Below, piece by piece: positions 7,538 to 15,980 of a DNA stretch of 38,826 nucleotides. Made by a program: the position numbers and the translations under genes. Where the stretch lies: positions 1 to 38,826 of the forward strand of contig WRKR01000027.1 of the NCBI GenBank assembly GCA_009782175.1. Direction: 5' to 3'. Under the pieces are notes generated by a model that was given only the letters and a program-made list of their open reading frames with translations, did not search any database and was not told the DNA's origin. The stretch is from Cystobacterineae bacterium (lineage in GTDB: Bacteria > Myxococcota > Myxococcia > Myxococcales > Myxococcaceae). The stretch's first letter is position 1. Each line of letters starts with the position of its first letter.

Positions 7538-9385
7538 ATGCAAACCAGAGTCCCATGCCCCCACCCCCATGCCTCCCTCATCGGCCAACAATTTGGGAGC
7601 TTCCGTACCACAAAACTCATTGGAGAAGGCGGCATGGGCTCCGTCTATTTGGGGGAACATACGCTGATAGGAAGCAAAGTCGCCATCAAAATCCTCCATG
7701 AGCACCTCGCTGCAAACCCTCAGCTTGTCCAACGCTTCTATGCAGAAGCCAAAGCCGTTAACCTCATTGGACATGCTAATATTATTAATATTTTTGACAT
7801 GAATCTCATCCCGCCCAGGCTCTATTATCTCACCATGGAATACCTGGAGGGCTATCCGCTCAACAATCTGCTTCTCCAGCCCATGGAATGCCACATGGCT
7901 TTGGGCATTTTAGAGCAAGTGTGTGATGCATTGGACGCCGCGCATGCCCACGGCGTCATTCACCGGGACTTGAAGCCCGAAAACATTTTCATCACCCAAA
8001 GAGGGCGCAACGCGCACTTCGTCAAAGTTTTGGACTTTGGCATTGCTAAATTGTTTTCTGAAAATACTTCACCTCACCAAACAGCCGCCGGCATCCTCGT
8101 CGGTACGCCTGAATATATGGCGCCAGAGCAAACTTCCGCTCTTCCCGTTAATGCCAAAACGGATATTTATTCACTCGGAGTTGTGGCTTATGCCATGTCC
8201 ACGGCCAGGCTTCCCTTCGGTGGAAACATGGCGGATTTGTTGCTGGCTCACCGGGAGCGCTTGCCGATGCCCCCTCATCAGCTCAACCCCAAGCTCCCTC
8301 AAGCCTGGTCCAATGCCATACTCAAAGCCCTCAATAAAAACCCTGAAGAGAGGTTTGAGAGTGCACGCGCTTTCGCTGAAGCCTTGGCTTGTTCCACGCA
8401 CCCGCTTCGCACAACAACACAAGCCCCGGCTTCCTCTCCACCGCTTTTCGCCAACGGCCTGCCTAAGCCACAGGAGGCGTATACAGCAGGGGTGGGAAAT
8501 GCCCAGGCTTGCTCCCTCGCCACCCAAGCTTCCGCTCCTTTGCCTCCCTTGGAAATATGGGATGAAGCTCAACACAACTGGTCTTCTCAAAAAACAGTGG
8601 AATGGAATAAAAGCGGTTGCTTTGTCCAGGGGACAAGCCTGCCTCCCCTGTTTTCACGCCTGCGCTTGCGCGTTGCCGGGCAATGGGTGCTGGAGGCCGA
8701 TGTCGTTCAACACGTCGGCGCGGAACAATCCAAACAATGGAGCTTGCCCGAAGGCTATGGCCTTCACTTTGTCTCCACAAATGCCTCTCTACAACCCATG
8801 CTGGCGGCCATTGAGCAAGGCCTATATTCCAACCCCATGCCCACAGCCGGCCTGAGCACCCAAGCCGAAAAGGAGTTGGATGCCCTGAAAAAACGGTTTG
8901 AGCAGCCAAGCCCCTATGAGCAACTTGGGCTCCAACCCAATGCCGAGTTTGCCAACATCCGCGCGCGCATTCGAGAAATACACAAACAACTCCACACCCT
9001 TGAGGGCCAAAACATTTCCGACCCGCAACGCCAAAGCATCCAACACCTTAAAAGCCAACTCGAAAAAACACGCGCAACCCTGGGCTCGCCTTTGGCCCGC
9101 GCTGCTTTTGACGCACAACAAAAAAACTTCCACGGCATCGCCCGCTCTGTGGCAGCGGGCCTTCGAGCCTCAGAAATGGAGCAGTTGCGGAAAAACCACT
9201 TAAACTCCCACCCCAAAGCCGAGGGCATCGCCCATTTCAAAATGCTCATGGCCGATGTTTTGTCTAAAAAGGGGAATATTTCCAGGGCTATACAGTTTAT
9301 GGAAGAAGCGCTCTCGGAGGATCCGCTCAACCTGGGTTTTCACCAGCGCTATTGGACTTTGCTTAACCAGGAGCCACAGCTGTGA
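7538..9385 (+). CDS. Hanks-type Ser/Thr protein kinase with PilZ-like, J-like and TPR-like C-terminal region
   Basis: A 615-residue kinase. The catalytic domain covers about 20-285, with the glycine loop GEGGMG at 29-34, ATP-binding Lys51, HRDLKPEN at 142-149 (catalytic Asp144), DFG at 166-168 and APE at 195-197. It is an RD kinase and should be activated by activation-loop phosphorylation. No transmembrane helix is visible, so it is probably cytoplasmic. After a Pro/Ala-rich linker (about 290-340), residues 370-425 resemble a PilZ-type beta domain ending in GYGLHFVS. Residues 458-530 begin with PYEQLGLQPNAE, as J domains do, but lack the HPD motif. Residues 563-605 look like one TPR pair. 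The last three assignments are pattern-based and uncertain. The ATG follows GAAGAG by about 8 bases. The stop overlaps the FHA gene start. Confidence 0.93.
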   Translation: MQTRVPCPHPHASLIGQQFGSFRTTKLIGEGGMGSVYLGEHTLIGSKVAIKILHEHLAANPQLVQRFYAEAKAVNLIGHANIINIFDMNLIPPRLYYLTMEYLEGYPLNNLLLQPMECHMALGILEQVCDALDAAHAHGVIHRDLKPENIFITQRGRNAHFVKVLDFGIAKLFSENTSPHQTAAGILVGTPEYMAPEQTSALPVNAKTDIYSLGVVAYAMSTARLPFGGNMADLLLAHRERLPMPPHQLNPKLPQAWSNAILKALNKNPEERFESARAFAEALACSTHPLRTTTQAPASSPPLFANGLPKPQEAYTAGVGNAQACSLATQASAPLPPLEIWDEAQHNWSSQKTVEWNKSGCFVQGTSLPPLFSRLRLRVAGQWVLEADVVQHVGAEQSKQWSLPEGYGLHFVSTNASLQPMLAAIEQGLYSNPMPTAGLSTQAEKELDALKKRFEQPSPYEQLGLQPNAEFANIRARIREIHKQLHTLEGQNISDPQRQSIQHLKSQLEKTRATLGSPLARAAFDAQQKNFHGIARSVAAGLRASEMEQLRKNHLNSHPKAEGIAHFKMLMADVLSKKGNISRAIQFMEEALSEDPLNLGFHQRYWTLLNQEPQL

Positions 9386-9810
9386 CGGGTTATAGCTATC
9401 CCCTCTCTGTGCTTCAGGTAGGCTTCCAAAATGCCCCCATAGAAGAGCTCCTCAGAGAGCATTCGGGCTGTTGGCTCATTTGGGAGGCAGAGTCCAGCGG
9501 TGGTGCTTTGGCCTTGGCTTTGCGTCTGAGCCCTGGCCAAAGGCAGTTGACATTGGGCAGGGGGGAGCATTGCGACCTCATCCTCAATGAAGGCACTTTG
9601 TCTCAGCTGCACTGGGTTTTCATCCATGTGGACAAGCATTGGACGGTGCGGGATGCGGCTTCCAAAAATGGCTCTTCCCTCAACGGCAACCCCCTGCTTC
9701 CTGGGCACCCTTGCCCTTTGCATGGGGGGGATCAGCTTGTTGCGGGAAAAGCCTTATTCACATTTCTTGAGCCATCTGGCATGCATCAGAGGTTGCAACA
9801 AAACCTCTAA
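9382..9810 (+). CDS. FHA domain protein
   Basis: A 142-residue protein dominated by a forkhead-associated phosphothreonine-binding domain: LGRGEHCD at 58-65, then LSQLHWVF at 73-80 and DAASKNGSSLNG at 91-102. The usual S-R-x-H is S-Q-L-H here, so one typical phosphate contact (Arg) is replaced by Gln; the glycine-rich and SKNGS elements remain. About 40 residues precede the domain and match nothing I recognise. It starts at a GTG that overlaps the kinase stop codon (GTGA), so the two are translationally coupled. The simplest reading is that it recognises a phosphothreonine made by the neighbouring kinase. Confidence 0.9.
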   Translation: MTGYSYPLSVLQVGFQNAPIEELLREHSGCWLIWEAESSGGALALALRLSPGQRQLTLGRGEHCDLILNEGTLSQLHWVFIHVDKHWTVRDAASKNGSSLNGNPLLPGHPCPLHGGDQLVAGKALFTFLEPSGMHQRLQQNL

Positions 9811-9813
9811 GCC

Positions 9814-10584
9814 ATGCCTTCTCCCGCTCGAATTTCACCGCTCGTGGAGGCCCTGTTGTTTTGGGCCTTCGCCTTTTTGTTGCTTGTGGGTTGCTCCCTC
9901 TTTTTTGGGCAGGGCAGCATAACCAAGCTGGTGGTTACGCTTTCATTCTTCCTCTTGCCCAGAGTGGCGTCCACCTTTTGTACCTCAACCCTTGGCCATG
10001 TCCAACGCGTCGACTTTGGGCTCCACTTTGGCTCCTGGAAAAAAGAGCTCCGCTTTTTTTTCCTGCTTTTTTTGCCCATCCTCATTTTGTATCCGCTGCT
10101 TCATGTGGCTTGGTTGGAGCTCCAACACCACCTCGCTTTTCTTCCTTTTGCTCAACTCCAAAACACCCCCATAGAGTGGACATTCAACCTTCAATTTCCG
10201 CTTCCGCCTCAAGCGCCATTCCCCTCCCTCTTCTCCCTGTTCCCCCAGTGGGGGTGGCTTTGGGTTATAGAGTTGACTTTGGACACCTATTGGGTCGTCG
10301 CCCTCAGTGAAGAGTATTTTTATAGAGGCTACCTCCAGTCACGCCTCAATGAGTATTGGCCCAGGCAAACCCCCTTGTTAAAGCCCGGCCTGTGGCTGGC
10401 CGCGCTGCTGTTTGCCTTGGGGCACCTGGGCCATTTCCAGGTGGCGCGCTTGCTGGTTTTCTTTCCTGCCTTGCTTTTTGGATGGGCCAAAGAAAAAACC
10501 CAAGGCCTCTTGTGTCCCATACTCTTGCATGGCAGCTGCAACCTCTTAGAAATGGTTTTGCGGGCAAGCTTTGTGCAAAACTAA
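9814..10584 (+). CDS. CPBP family intramembrane glutamic endopeptidase
   Basis: A 256-residue polytopic membrane protein with the three conserved motifs of the CPBP/ABI (Rce1-like) protease family: EEYFYRG at 166-172, FALGH at 200-204, and HGSCN at 239-243. Several hydrophobic segments precede the active-site half (about 12-32, 37-56, 80-100, 150-165). It begins 4 bases after the FHA stop. Members of this family process prenylated proteins, bacteriocins or C-terminal sorting tags. Some deltaproteobacterial members are myxosortases, but no tagged substrate is seen in this window, so the substrate is unknown. Confidence 0.88.
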   Translation: MPSPARISPLVEALLFWAFAFLLLVGCSLFFGQGSITKLVVTLSFFLLPRVASTFCTSTLGHVQRVDFGLHFGSWKKELRFFFLLFLPILILYPLLHVAWLELQHHLAFLPFAQLQNTPIEWTFNLQFPLPPQAPFPSLFSLFPQWGWLWVIELTLDTYWVVALSEEYFYRGYLQSRLNEYWPRQTPLLKPGLWLAALLFALGHLGHFQVARLLVFFPALLFGWAKEKTQGLLCPILLHGSCNLLEMVLRASFVQN

Positions 10585-10650
10585 ATGCCCATAGGGCACC
10601 TTTTTTGGAGAGTGCCTTGACAGTTTCCTCGAAAACCGAAACAAAGCGCT

Positions 10651-11457
10651 GTGAGTTTGGATACGTGGAGCCTTGTTGCCCTTGCCGTCTTCGCCCTCCT
10701 CGGGTTTTGGCGCGGTGCCGCCCGACAGCTGGCCAGCCTCGTCGCCCTCATCTGCGCCTCCATTGCCAGCCGCCCACTCTCCGAGGCCATAGGGCCCTGG
10801 TGGGCTCAAAAACAACCCGCGCTTTCCCTCTCTACGGCCGTATTTTTAAGCTTCGTCCTTTCCTTTATTCTGCTGAGCCTCATTGCCTATGCCCTGGTGC
10901 TCCGCTCTGTGCGCCCTCAACCCAGAGAGCCCGCAGAGCCCAAACAAACCCCCTCCCGCTTCAGCACTTTAGCCAACAGAGGCCTGGGGCTTTGCTTCGG
11001 CGCCCTCAAGGGAGCTGTGGTGCTCTGGCTGCTGCTCTCGGTGACAGCACTCCTCTCACAAGAGTTACATTGGCTTCCCTTCCGCTTGCCTTGGAATTTT
11101 GAAAACGCCCGCAGCTATGCCTTTGCCCAAAAATACAATGCCTTCAGCCAGGAGCAATGGACAAAACTTCTGGCCTTGGAAGAGCTGGCCCAACTCCCCC
11201 CCTATGCGGCACAGCTTCTGCCCATGGGGGACCCCAGCCAACTCCCCCCTTCCGTTTATGAGCAATTGGACAAGTTTAAAAAATTTTTTGACACACCCGA
11301 CATAGGCAAAGCCCTCAAAAACAAACAGTTTAAGAGCCTGCTCAAAGACAAGGAGTTGGATAAAGCGCTCAAAGACGAGCCTTTCTTAAAGGCACTGAAA
11401 GACTTTCGAAATTTTTCAAACACCACAAGCTCACCCCCAAAGCCTTCTGCTCCTTAA
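10651..11457 (+). CDS. CvpA family membrane protein
   Basis: A 268-residue protein whose first 150 residues match the CvpA/colicin V production family: WSLVALAVFALLGFWRGAARQLASLVALI, then two further hydrophobic segments (about 62-86 and 112-132) with the typical NRGLGLCFGALKGAVV turn. The C-terminal 110 residues are soluble and charged, with Lys-rich repeats of the form LKDKELDKALKDEPFLKAL. It starts at GTG 10651, 66 bp after the protease gene, on the same strand. CvpA proteins have been linked to colicin secretion and envelope homeostasis; the precise role here is unknown. Confidence 0.82.
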   Translation: MSLDTWSLVALAVFALLGFWRGAARQLASLVALICASIASRPLSEAIGPWWAQKQPALSLSTAVFLSFVLSFILLSLIAYALVLRSVRPQPREPAEPKQTPSRFSTLANRGLGLCFGALKGAVVLWLLLSVTALLSQELHWLPFRLPWNFENARSYAFAQKYNAFSQEQWTKLLALEELAQLPPYAAQLLPMGDPSQLPPSVYEQLDKFKKFFDTPDIGKALKNKQFKSLLKDKELDKALKDEPFLKALKDFRNFSNTTSSPPKPSAP

Positions 11458-11620
11458 TGGCTATATAAGCTCCACAGGCTGTTGCTCCTGGGCCTCCTGT
11501 GCTTTTTTTCTCCTTGGCCCTCACAGGGGGCCCTCTGTTTGCTTGCAAAACCGGACGGCCTCCACATAATTGAAAAGCTTTTGTATTCCTCCTTTAACAC
11601 TTTATTGGTTTTTGAATTTA

Positions 11621-13612
11621 ATGCACACAAGCCCTTCTCCACTCTGGACAGTTGCAGATTCTTTGGACACCTATTCCATTCGCCAATGGGGTGCTGGTTA
11701 TTTTGGCATCAATGACAAAGGACATGTCTGCGTCCACCCCGGGGGAGAGGGGACGCCCAGTTTTGACTTGAAAGAGCTGGTAGACGAAGTGCGCCGGCGC
11801 GGCATAGGCTTGCCTTTGCTCATCCGCTTTACGGATGTTTTGTGCAACCGCGTGACGCATTTGAATGAAGTATTCCACAAGGCCATTGCGGAATTCGGCT
11901 ATAAGGGCAGCTATAAGGGGGTTTTCCCCGTCAAAGTCAACCAGCACCGCTATGTCGTCGAAACCATTGTCAAGGCAGGCCAGCCTTATGACTATGGTTT
12001 GGAAGCCGGCTCAAAGCCCGAGCTTTTGGCCATTATGGCCTTGCTGGACAACCCCCAGGCCCTCATTGTCTGCAACGGCTATAAGGATGAGGAATATGTA
12101 GAGACGGCGCTCTTCGCCTCCAAGCTGGGGCGGCATGTGGTGTTGGTTGTAGAAAAACCCACGGAGCTGGAGCTGATTGCCGAAGTGGCTCGCCGGTGCA
12201 ATATTTCCCCGCGCATCGGCATTCGCGTCCGGCTCTCCACCCGAGGTGCGGGGCGCTGGGAAGCTTCGGGCGGGGACCGCAGCAAGTTTGGCCTCTCCTC
12301 TTCAGAGCTGCTCTCCTCCATCGCCTTCATGCGCGAGGCGGACTTGCTCAACAATTTTGAGCTGCTGCATTTTCACCTGGGCAGCCAAATTTCCAACATC
12401 CGCAACATCAAAAATGCTTTGCGAGAATTGTCCCGCTTCTATGTGGAAGTGGTGCGCATGGGCGCCCCCCTCAAATATTTGGACGTAGGGGGGGGCCTGG
12501 GCGTGGATTATGACGGCTCCAGAACCAATTTCACTTCTTCCATGAATTATACGGCTGAAGAATATGCCAATGATGTTGTCTATTCCGTCATGGAAACCTG
12601 CGACCTGGCACAGGTGCCCCACCCCATATTGGTTTCTGAATCCGGCCGGGCGGTGGTGGCCCACCATGCCATGCTGGTTACGGAGGTTTTGGGAAGCACA
12701 GGCTTTGACTTTCAAAATGTGCCAGAAAAAATCCCCAAAGATGCTCCCCAACTCATTAAAAACTTGCACTCAACCCTGAAGGATTTGACCAACAAAAACT
12801 TGCTCGAGTCCTTCCATGACGTCTGTGAATATAAGGAAGAAAGCCTCACGCTCTTCTCTTTGGGCCACCTCTCCTTGTCTCAGCGCGTGCTGGCTGAAAA
12901 CCTCTATTGGTCCGCCTGCCAAAAAATTATGCGGTTGACGCGTGAGCAAAATGACATTCCTGAAGACTTGAGTGTGTTGGAAAAGCAGCTGGCGGACACT
13001 TATTTTTGCAACTTCTCCGTCTTCCAGTCTTTGCCGGACTCCTGGGCTATAGACCAGCTTTTCCCGGTGATGCCCATCCACCGCCTCAATGAAAAGCCTA
13101 CGCGCCGCGCCATATTGGCAGATATTACCTGTGACTCGGATGGAAAAATCAACCGCTTCATTGACAAACGCGAAGTGAAAGACGTTTTGGAGCTGCATGC
13201 GCTCAATGACGACGACTATTATATAGGTATTTTTTTGGTGGGCGCTTATCAAGAAATTCTCGGGGATTTGCATAACCTCTTTGGGGATACGCACGCGGTG
13301 CAGGTTTCTCTGGCGCCCGGAGGCGGTTATTGGATTGACCATGTCGTCGAAGGAGACACCGTCACCGAAGTCCTCAACTATGTCAGCTACCAACGGGACG
13401 ACCTCATTGCCAAAATGCGCCGCCTCACAGAAGCCGCCTTGCGCGACAGCCGCATAACCTTGGATGAGTCGAGAAAAATATTGCAAATATATGAGGCCGG
13501 CCTTGCGGGTTATACCTATTTGGAGCGCGAAGTGGATGCCAAAACCTTCCGCATTTCCAACCACCTCCTGCTCAATGGCGGCTCCAAAAACCCTCTGCCC
13601 TCCATTGAATGA
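11621..13612 (+). CDS. speA: Biosynthetic arginine decarboxylase
   Basis: Converts arginine to agmatine and CO2 as the first step of the agmatine route to putrescine; PLP- and Mg-dependent. The 663-residue protein follows E. coli SpeA along its length. The PLP-binding lysine lies in FPVKVNQHR (Lys105), with GLEAGSKPEL, HFHLGSQISNIR, DVGGGLGVDYDG, SESGRAV and the active-site Cys region DITCDSDGKI also conserved. The start is uncertain: ATG at 11621 fits the family, and a TTG at 11570 would add 17 residues; neither has a strong ribosome binding site. The 163-bp gap before it has no convincing gene. No agmatinase or agmatine deiminase is in the window. Confidence 0.95.
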   Translation: MHTSPSPLWTVADSLDTYSIRQWGAGYFGINDKGHVCVHPGGEGTPSFDLKELVDEVRRRGIGLPLLIRFTDVLCNRVTHLNEVFHKAIAEFGYKGSYKGVFPVKVNQHRYVVETIVKAGQPYDYGLEAGSKPELLAIMALLDNPQALIVCNGYKDEEYVETALFASKLGRHVVLVVEKPTELELIAEVARRCNISPRIGIRVRLSTRGAGRWEASGGDRSKFGLSSSELLSSIAFMREADLLNNFELLHFHLGSQISNIRNIKNALRELSRFYVEVVRMGAPLKYLDVGGGLGVDYDGSRTNFTSSMNYTAEEYANDVVYSVMETCDLAQVPHPILVSESGRAVVAHHAMLVTEVLGSTGFDFQNVPEKIPKDAPQLIKNLHSTLKDLTNKNLLESFHDVCEYKEESLTLFSLGHLSLSQRVLAENLYWSACQKIMRLTREQNDIPEDLSVLEKQLADTYFCNFSVFQSLPDSWAIDQLFPVMPIHRLNEKPTRRAILADITCDSDGKINRFIDKREVKDVLELHALNDDDYYIGIFLVGAYQEILGDLHNLFGDTHAVQVSLAPGGGYWIDHVVEGDTVTEVLNYVSYQRDDLIAKMRRLTEAALRDSRITLDESRKILQIYEAGLAGYTYLEREVDAKTFRISNHLLLNGGSKNPLPSIE

Positions 13613-13673
13613 GTTTTTGCAAAGCCACACAAAGCGCAGATACCCCACTCAGAAACAAAGCGAAGAAATAAAG

Positions 13674-15407
13674 CTAAAGCCTCTCGGGCTCCAAGCTAAA
13701 ATGGCAGCGCTGCGCTTCGGCTGCAATGTCTGCCTGCTCGGAATTCAACTCTTCAGAAAATTTCGCATGAAGGCTGTGCACCATGTCCAGAGGCTCCCAA
13801 ACATAGGGCTGGCCGTTGAGTTGGACTTTTCCTTGCGCCAAAGCCTGCGTCGCCACAAGCAAGGGCCATCGCTCCAAATCCCTCATTAAAGCCAAAAAAC
13901 GCCCCTGGCGTTGGGCTTCGACAAAGCGGCAAAGCCGCCTGGCTGCATAGGCCATGTGGTACCACGAGGGTTTAAACACGACCCCATCCAAATGGCGCTC
14001 CTTGGCCAGGAGCAACAAAAAATGCGCTGTCTCCGTGCTTAAGCCCAAACCAGGAAAACTCTGCCCAGGCAGCTGCGGCCTGTTCTCTCTAAACTTGGCC
14101 ATGGGGTGACACAAAGTCAGCCAGTTAATATAAAGCACAGGGCGCTCTTTTATGCGCCCTATGCCCAACTCGCATTCTGCCAAAAGCACCAAGCCCAGCG
14201 CGCATTGCCCCAAAACTCTAATTTTGTCCCATGCGTCTTTTCTGGAAAGCTCCAAGCGGAATTCAGAATAGCCCAGCCGACGCACCACATGAAAAAATTG
14301 GAAACGCTCCAGCGCAAACTCAATGGCCTCGGAGCTATAAACCCCTAAAAGCTTCAATGGGCCTTTAGGGGCATTCCCCAAAGCTTCACCCAACTCCACC
14401 TCACCCAACTGAATGCTTTCTCTCAGCGTGCCGCGCTTCTTTTTTTTCCTCTTTGAGGTATATTGAAAACGCTCAGCCATGGGCTCAAAATGCTCAGGAA
14501 TGGGGTGGAGGCTTCCATAGGCCAGGGCCAAACCTGTACCCGCAAACACCTTCCATGCATGGGGGCCATAGCCTCCGGCCGGCAACCAAACACTGGGCTG
14601 CTTGTTGAGCTTGGAAGCCACCATCTGGTCTCTCTGGCGTACGCCTGCAAGGGACAAGGAGAGTTGCCCCAACGGGTCGTCCGCCAACACATCCCCACCG
14701 GCCAAAACAAAATTCAATTCAGCCAAGGGCATGCGCGCCAACAAACACTTCAACGCCTCTAAATAGCTTGTGTCACCACTCCCCTCGGGCAACAAAGTCT
14801 CATCGACTCCGGGTAGAGTACCCCATAGGGAGGCGGAGAGGGAGCCCATCCACACATGCCCCAGCGACTTTAAGCACTCTGCCGTCCCATCCGGAGGGTG
14901 CGCATCCAAATCCAAAATATTGATAGGGCCTTTAAAGCCTTGTTCTCGAAGCTCCGCGATGGCAACGGCCAGATCATTCAACGCACAAAACCCCGCTCCC
15001 CTTGAAGGCGCAGCATGGTGAAAACCACCGAGCAAATTGAGGGCCGGGCATTTTGTTTGGAGGGACCAATGCGCCGCCTCCACAGTCCCCCCACAAGCCA
15101 AACGCAAGCTGTGCAACAACTCGGCCTCCATCAACTCGTTGGCGTCCACAGCAAAAATATGAGCGAGCACTCCAGGCCGGCTTAAAGAGTGGAGGTATTC
15201 TTCAGTGTGTATATGGCTCAGGCTCGCATAGCTGATGGGTTTGGGGGTGTGGACTTTCTTTGGCAAAACAATTTTGTATTTGAGAAAAAAATAAAGCACT
15301 TCCTCCGGACGCCGGATGCTGATTCCACTTAAAGCCAGCGGCAGCCTATAGGCGGCATGAAACCAAAGCCCCAAGGCTTTTCGCCTTTGAAACCAGCGCC
15401 CCAACAT
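13674..15407 (-). CDS. Histone-deacetylase/AcuC-like superfamily protein with long C-terminal extension
   Basis: A 577-residue protein. Residues 1-310 belong to the arginase/deacetylase superfamily of zinc amidohydrolases. Catalytic elements are kept: paired His130-His131 in GGFHHAAPSRGAGF, zinc ligands Asp168 and His170 in ILDLDAH, Asp239 in LAGGDVLADDPLG, and Tyr280 in LPAGGYGPHA. The usual DLDxHHGDGT is DLDAHPPDGT, with the second His and the Gly replaced by two prolines. Residues 310-577 lie outside the usual fold and contain a basic RKKKKRG patch and segments I do not recognise. The ATG at 15407 has GAGGG 5 bases upstream and lies 7 bp from the stop of a small upstream gene. Possible substrates are acetyl-proteins, acetylpolyamines or small acetylated molecules. 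Confidence 0.85.
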   Translation of the reverse strand: MLGRWFQRRKALGLWFHAAYRLPLALSGISIRRPEEVLYFFLKYKIVLPKKVHTPKPISYASLSHIHTEEYLHSLSRPGVLAHIFAVDANELMEAELLHSLRLACGGTVEAAHWSLQTKCPALNLLGGFHHAAPSRGAGFCALNDLAVAIAELREQGFKGPINILDLDAHPPDGTAECLKSLGHVWMGSLSASLWGTLPGVDETLLPEGSGDTSYLEALKCLLARMPLAELNFVLAGGDVLADDPLGQLSLSLAGVRQRDQMVASKLNKQPSVWLPAGGYGPHAWKVFAGTGLALAYGSLHPIPEHFEPMAERFQYTSKRKKKKRGTLRESIQLGEVELGEALGNAPKGPLKLLGVYSSEAIEFALERFQFFHVVRRLGYSEFRLELSRKDAWDKIRVLGQCALGLVLLAECELGIGRIKERPVLYINWLTLCHPMAKFRENRPQLPGQSFPGLGLSTETAHFLLLLAKERHLDGVVFKPSWYHMAYAARRLCRFVEAQRQGRFLALMRDLERWPLLVATQALAQGKVQLNGQPYVWEPLDMVHSLHAKFSEELNSEQADIAAEAQRCHFSLEPERL

Positions 15408-15414
15408 TTTTCCC

Positions 15415-15579
15415 TCAAGTATTCAAAACCACCACCCCTCGCTTGGGGGCTTTGTCTTGCTCACTCTCTTGAGGAGGTGGCTCCTCAGGCAAACGTGGCA
15501 AATCCACCGTGGGACGTTGACGCTCCCGCTTCTCTTGCTCGCGCCGCTTGAGCTCCTCAATAATAAATGCTTCCAACAT
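15415..15579 (-). CDS. Small 54-residue charged protein upstream of the deacetylase gene
   Basis: An unannotated-size gene of 54 codons plus stop. The product begins MLEAFIIEELKRREQEKRER, a short hydrophobic start followed by a strongly charged helix. A Pro-rich middle follows (RPTVDLPRLPEEPPP), and the end is basic and hydrophobic (KAPKRGVVVLNT). The ATG at 15579 follows GTGAGGAACC, a good ribosome binding site. The stop lies 7 bp before the deacetylase start, which itself has a strong site, so the two are probably co-transcribed. I do not know a function. The N-terminal FIIEEL-(K/R)RRE pattern resembles short uncharacterised bacterial proteins, but that resemblance is from memory only. Confidence 0.7.
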   Translation of the reverse strand: MLEAFIIEELKRREQEKRERQRPTVDLPRLPEEPPPQESEQDKAPKRGVVVLNT

Positions 15580-15980
15580 GGTTCCTCACCCGTGCAGACA
15601 AATGCCTACAACTCCCCTTTCTTCCGAATTTTATATTCCTCTCAAAACAGGCTTTAATCAACAGCCTCTTTTTTAAATCTAACCCATTGTTCACCTTTGT
15701 AAACAAAGCCTGGCCTTCTTTCTCAGGACAGAGCGCTTGAGCTGCGGCCACACCACTGCGCAAGCCTAAGGCCTGGTGTTTGGCCACCCTCAAGGCAACA
15801 GGGAAGTCGACAAAAACAAAGCTATGAATAAGTTTAAATATGGAGATGCGGACAAGGTTTCCGCATGGCGGTGGAGGGGTGTAGCGCTGTTTTCAAGGCA
15901 CAAGTTTCAGGGCAGAAGTTTCAGGGCAGAAGTTTCAGGGCAGAAGGGTAGGGTGCAACACAGCTCTCTTCGTGCTTGCC
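15580..15980. other. 401-bp gap without a gene between glpX and the small gene
   Basis: No supported gene. It contains an exact 14-bp triplication at 15902-15943, a 7-bp-stem inverted repeat at 15846-15866 (ATGCGGA/TCCGCAT), a 6-bp-arm dyad CTTTGT-AA-ACAAAG at 15695-15708, and a weak 5-bp AGGCT/AGCCT hairpin near 15650 with T or A runs next to it. On the minus strand, which carries the flanking genes, the gap must hold any glpX terminator and the promoter of the small gene. A TATAAA sits about 70 bases upstream of the small gene but without a well-spaced -35 box. Confidence 0.5.
15902..15943. repeat. 14-bp tandem repeat, three exact copies
   Basis: AAGTTTCAGGGCAG occurs three times in a row with no mismatch, and a partial fourth copy (AAGGG) follows. 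It is intergenic, just downstream of glpX on the minus strand. Confidence 0.95.

Noticed and set aside
10617-10645. TTGACA as the -35 box of a cvpA-like gene promoter
   Set aside because: The -35 is perfect, but 17 bp downstream the sequence is AACAAA, with no plausible -10 box; the gene is more likely read from upstream.
11482-11715. A 77-codon plus-strand frame with a signal-like start between cvpA-like and speA
   Set aside because: It starts at TTG without a ribosome binding site, overlaps speA by about 95 bp, and has no recognisable sequence beyond a hydrophobic start.
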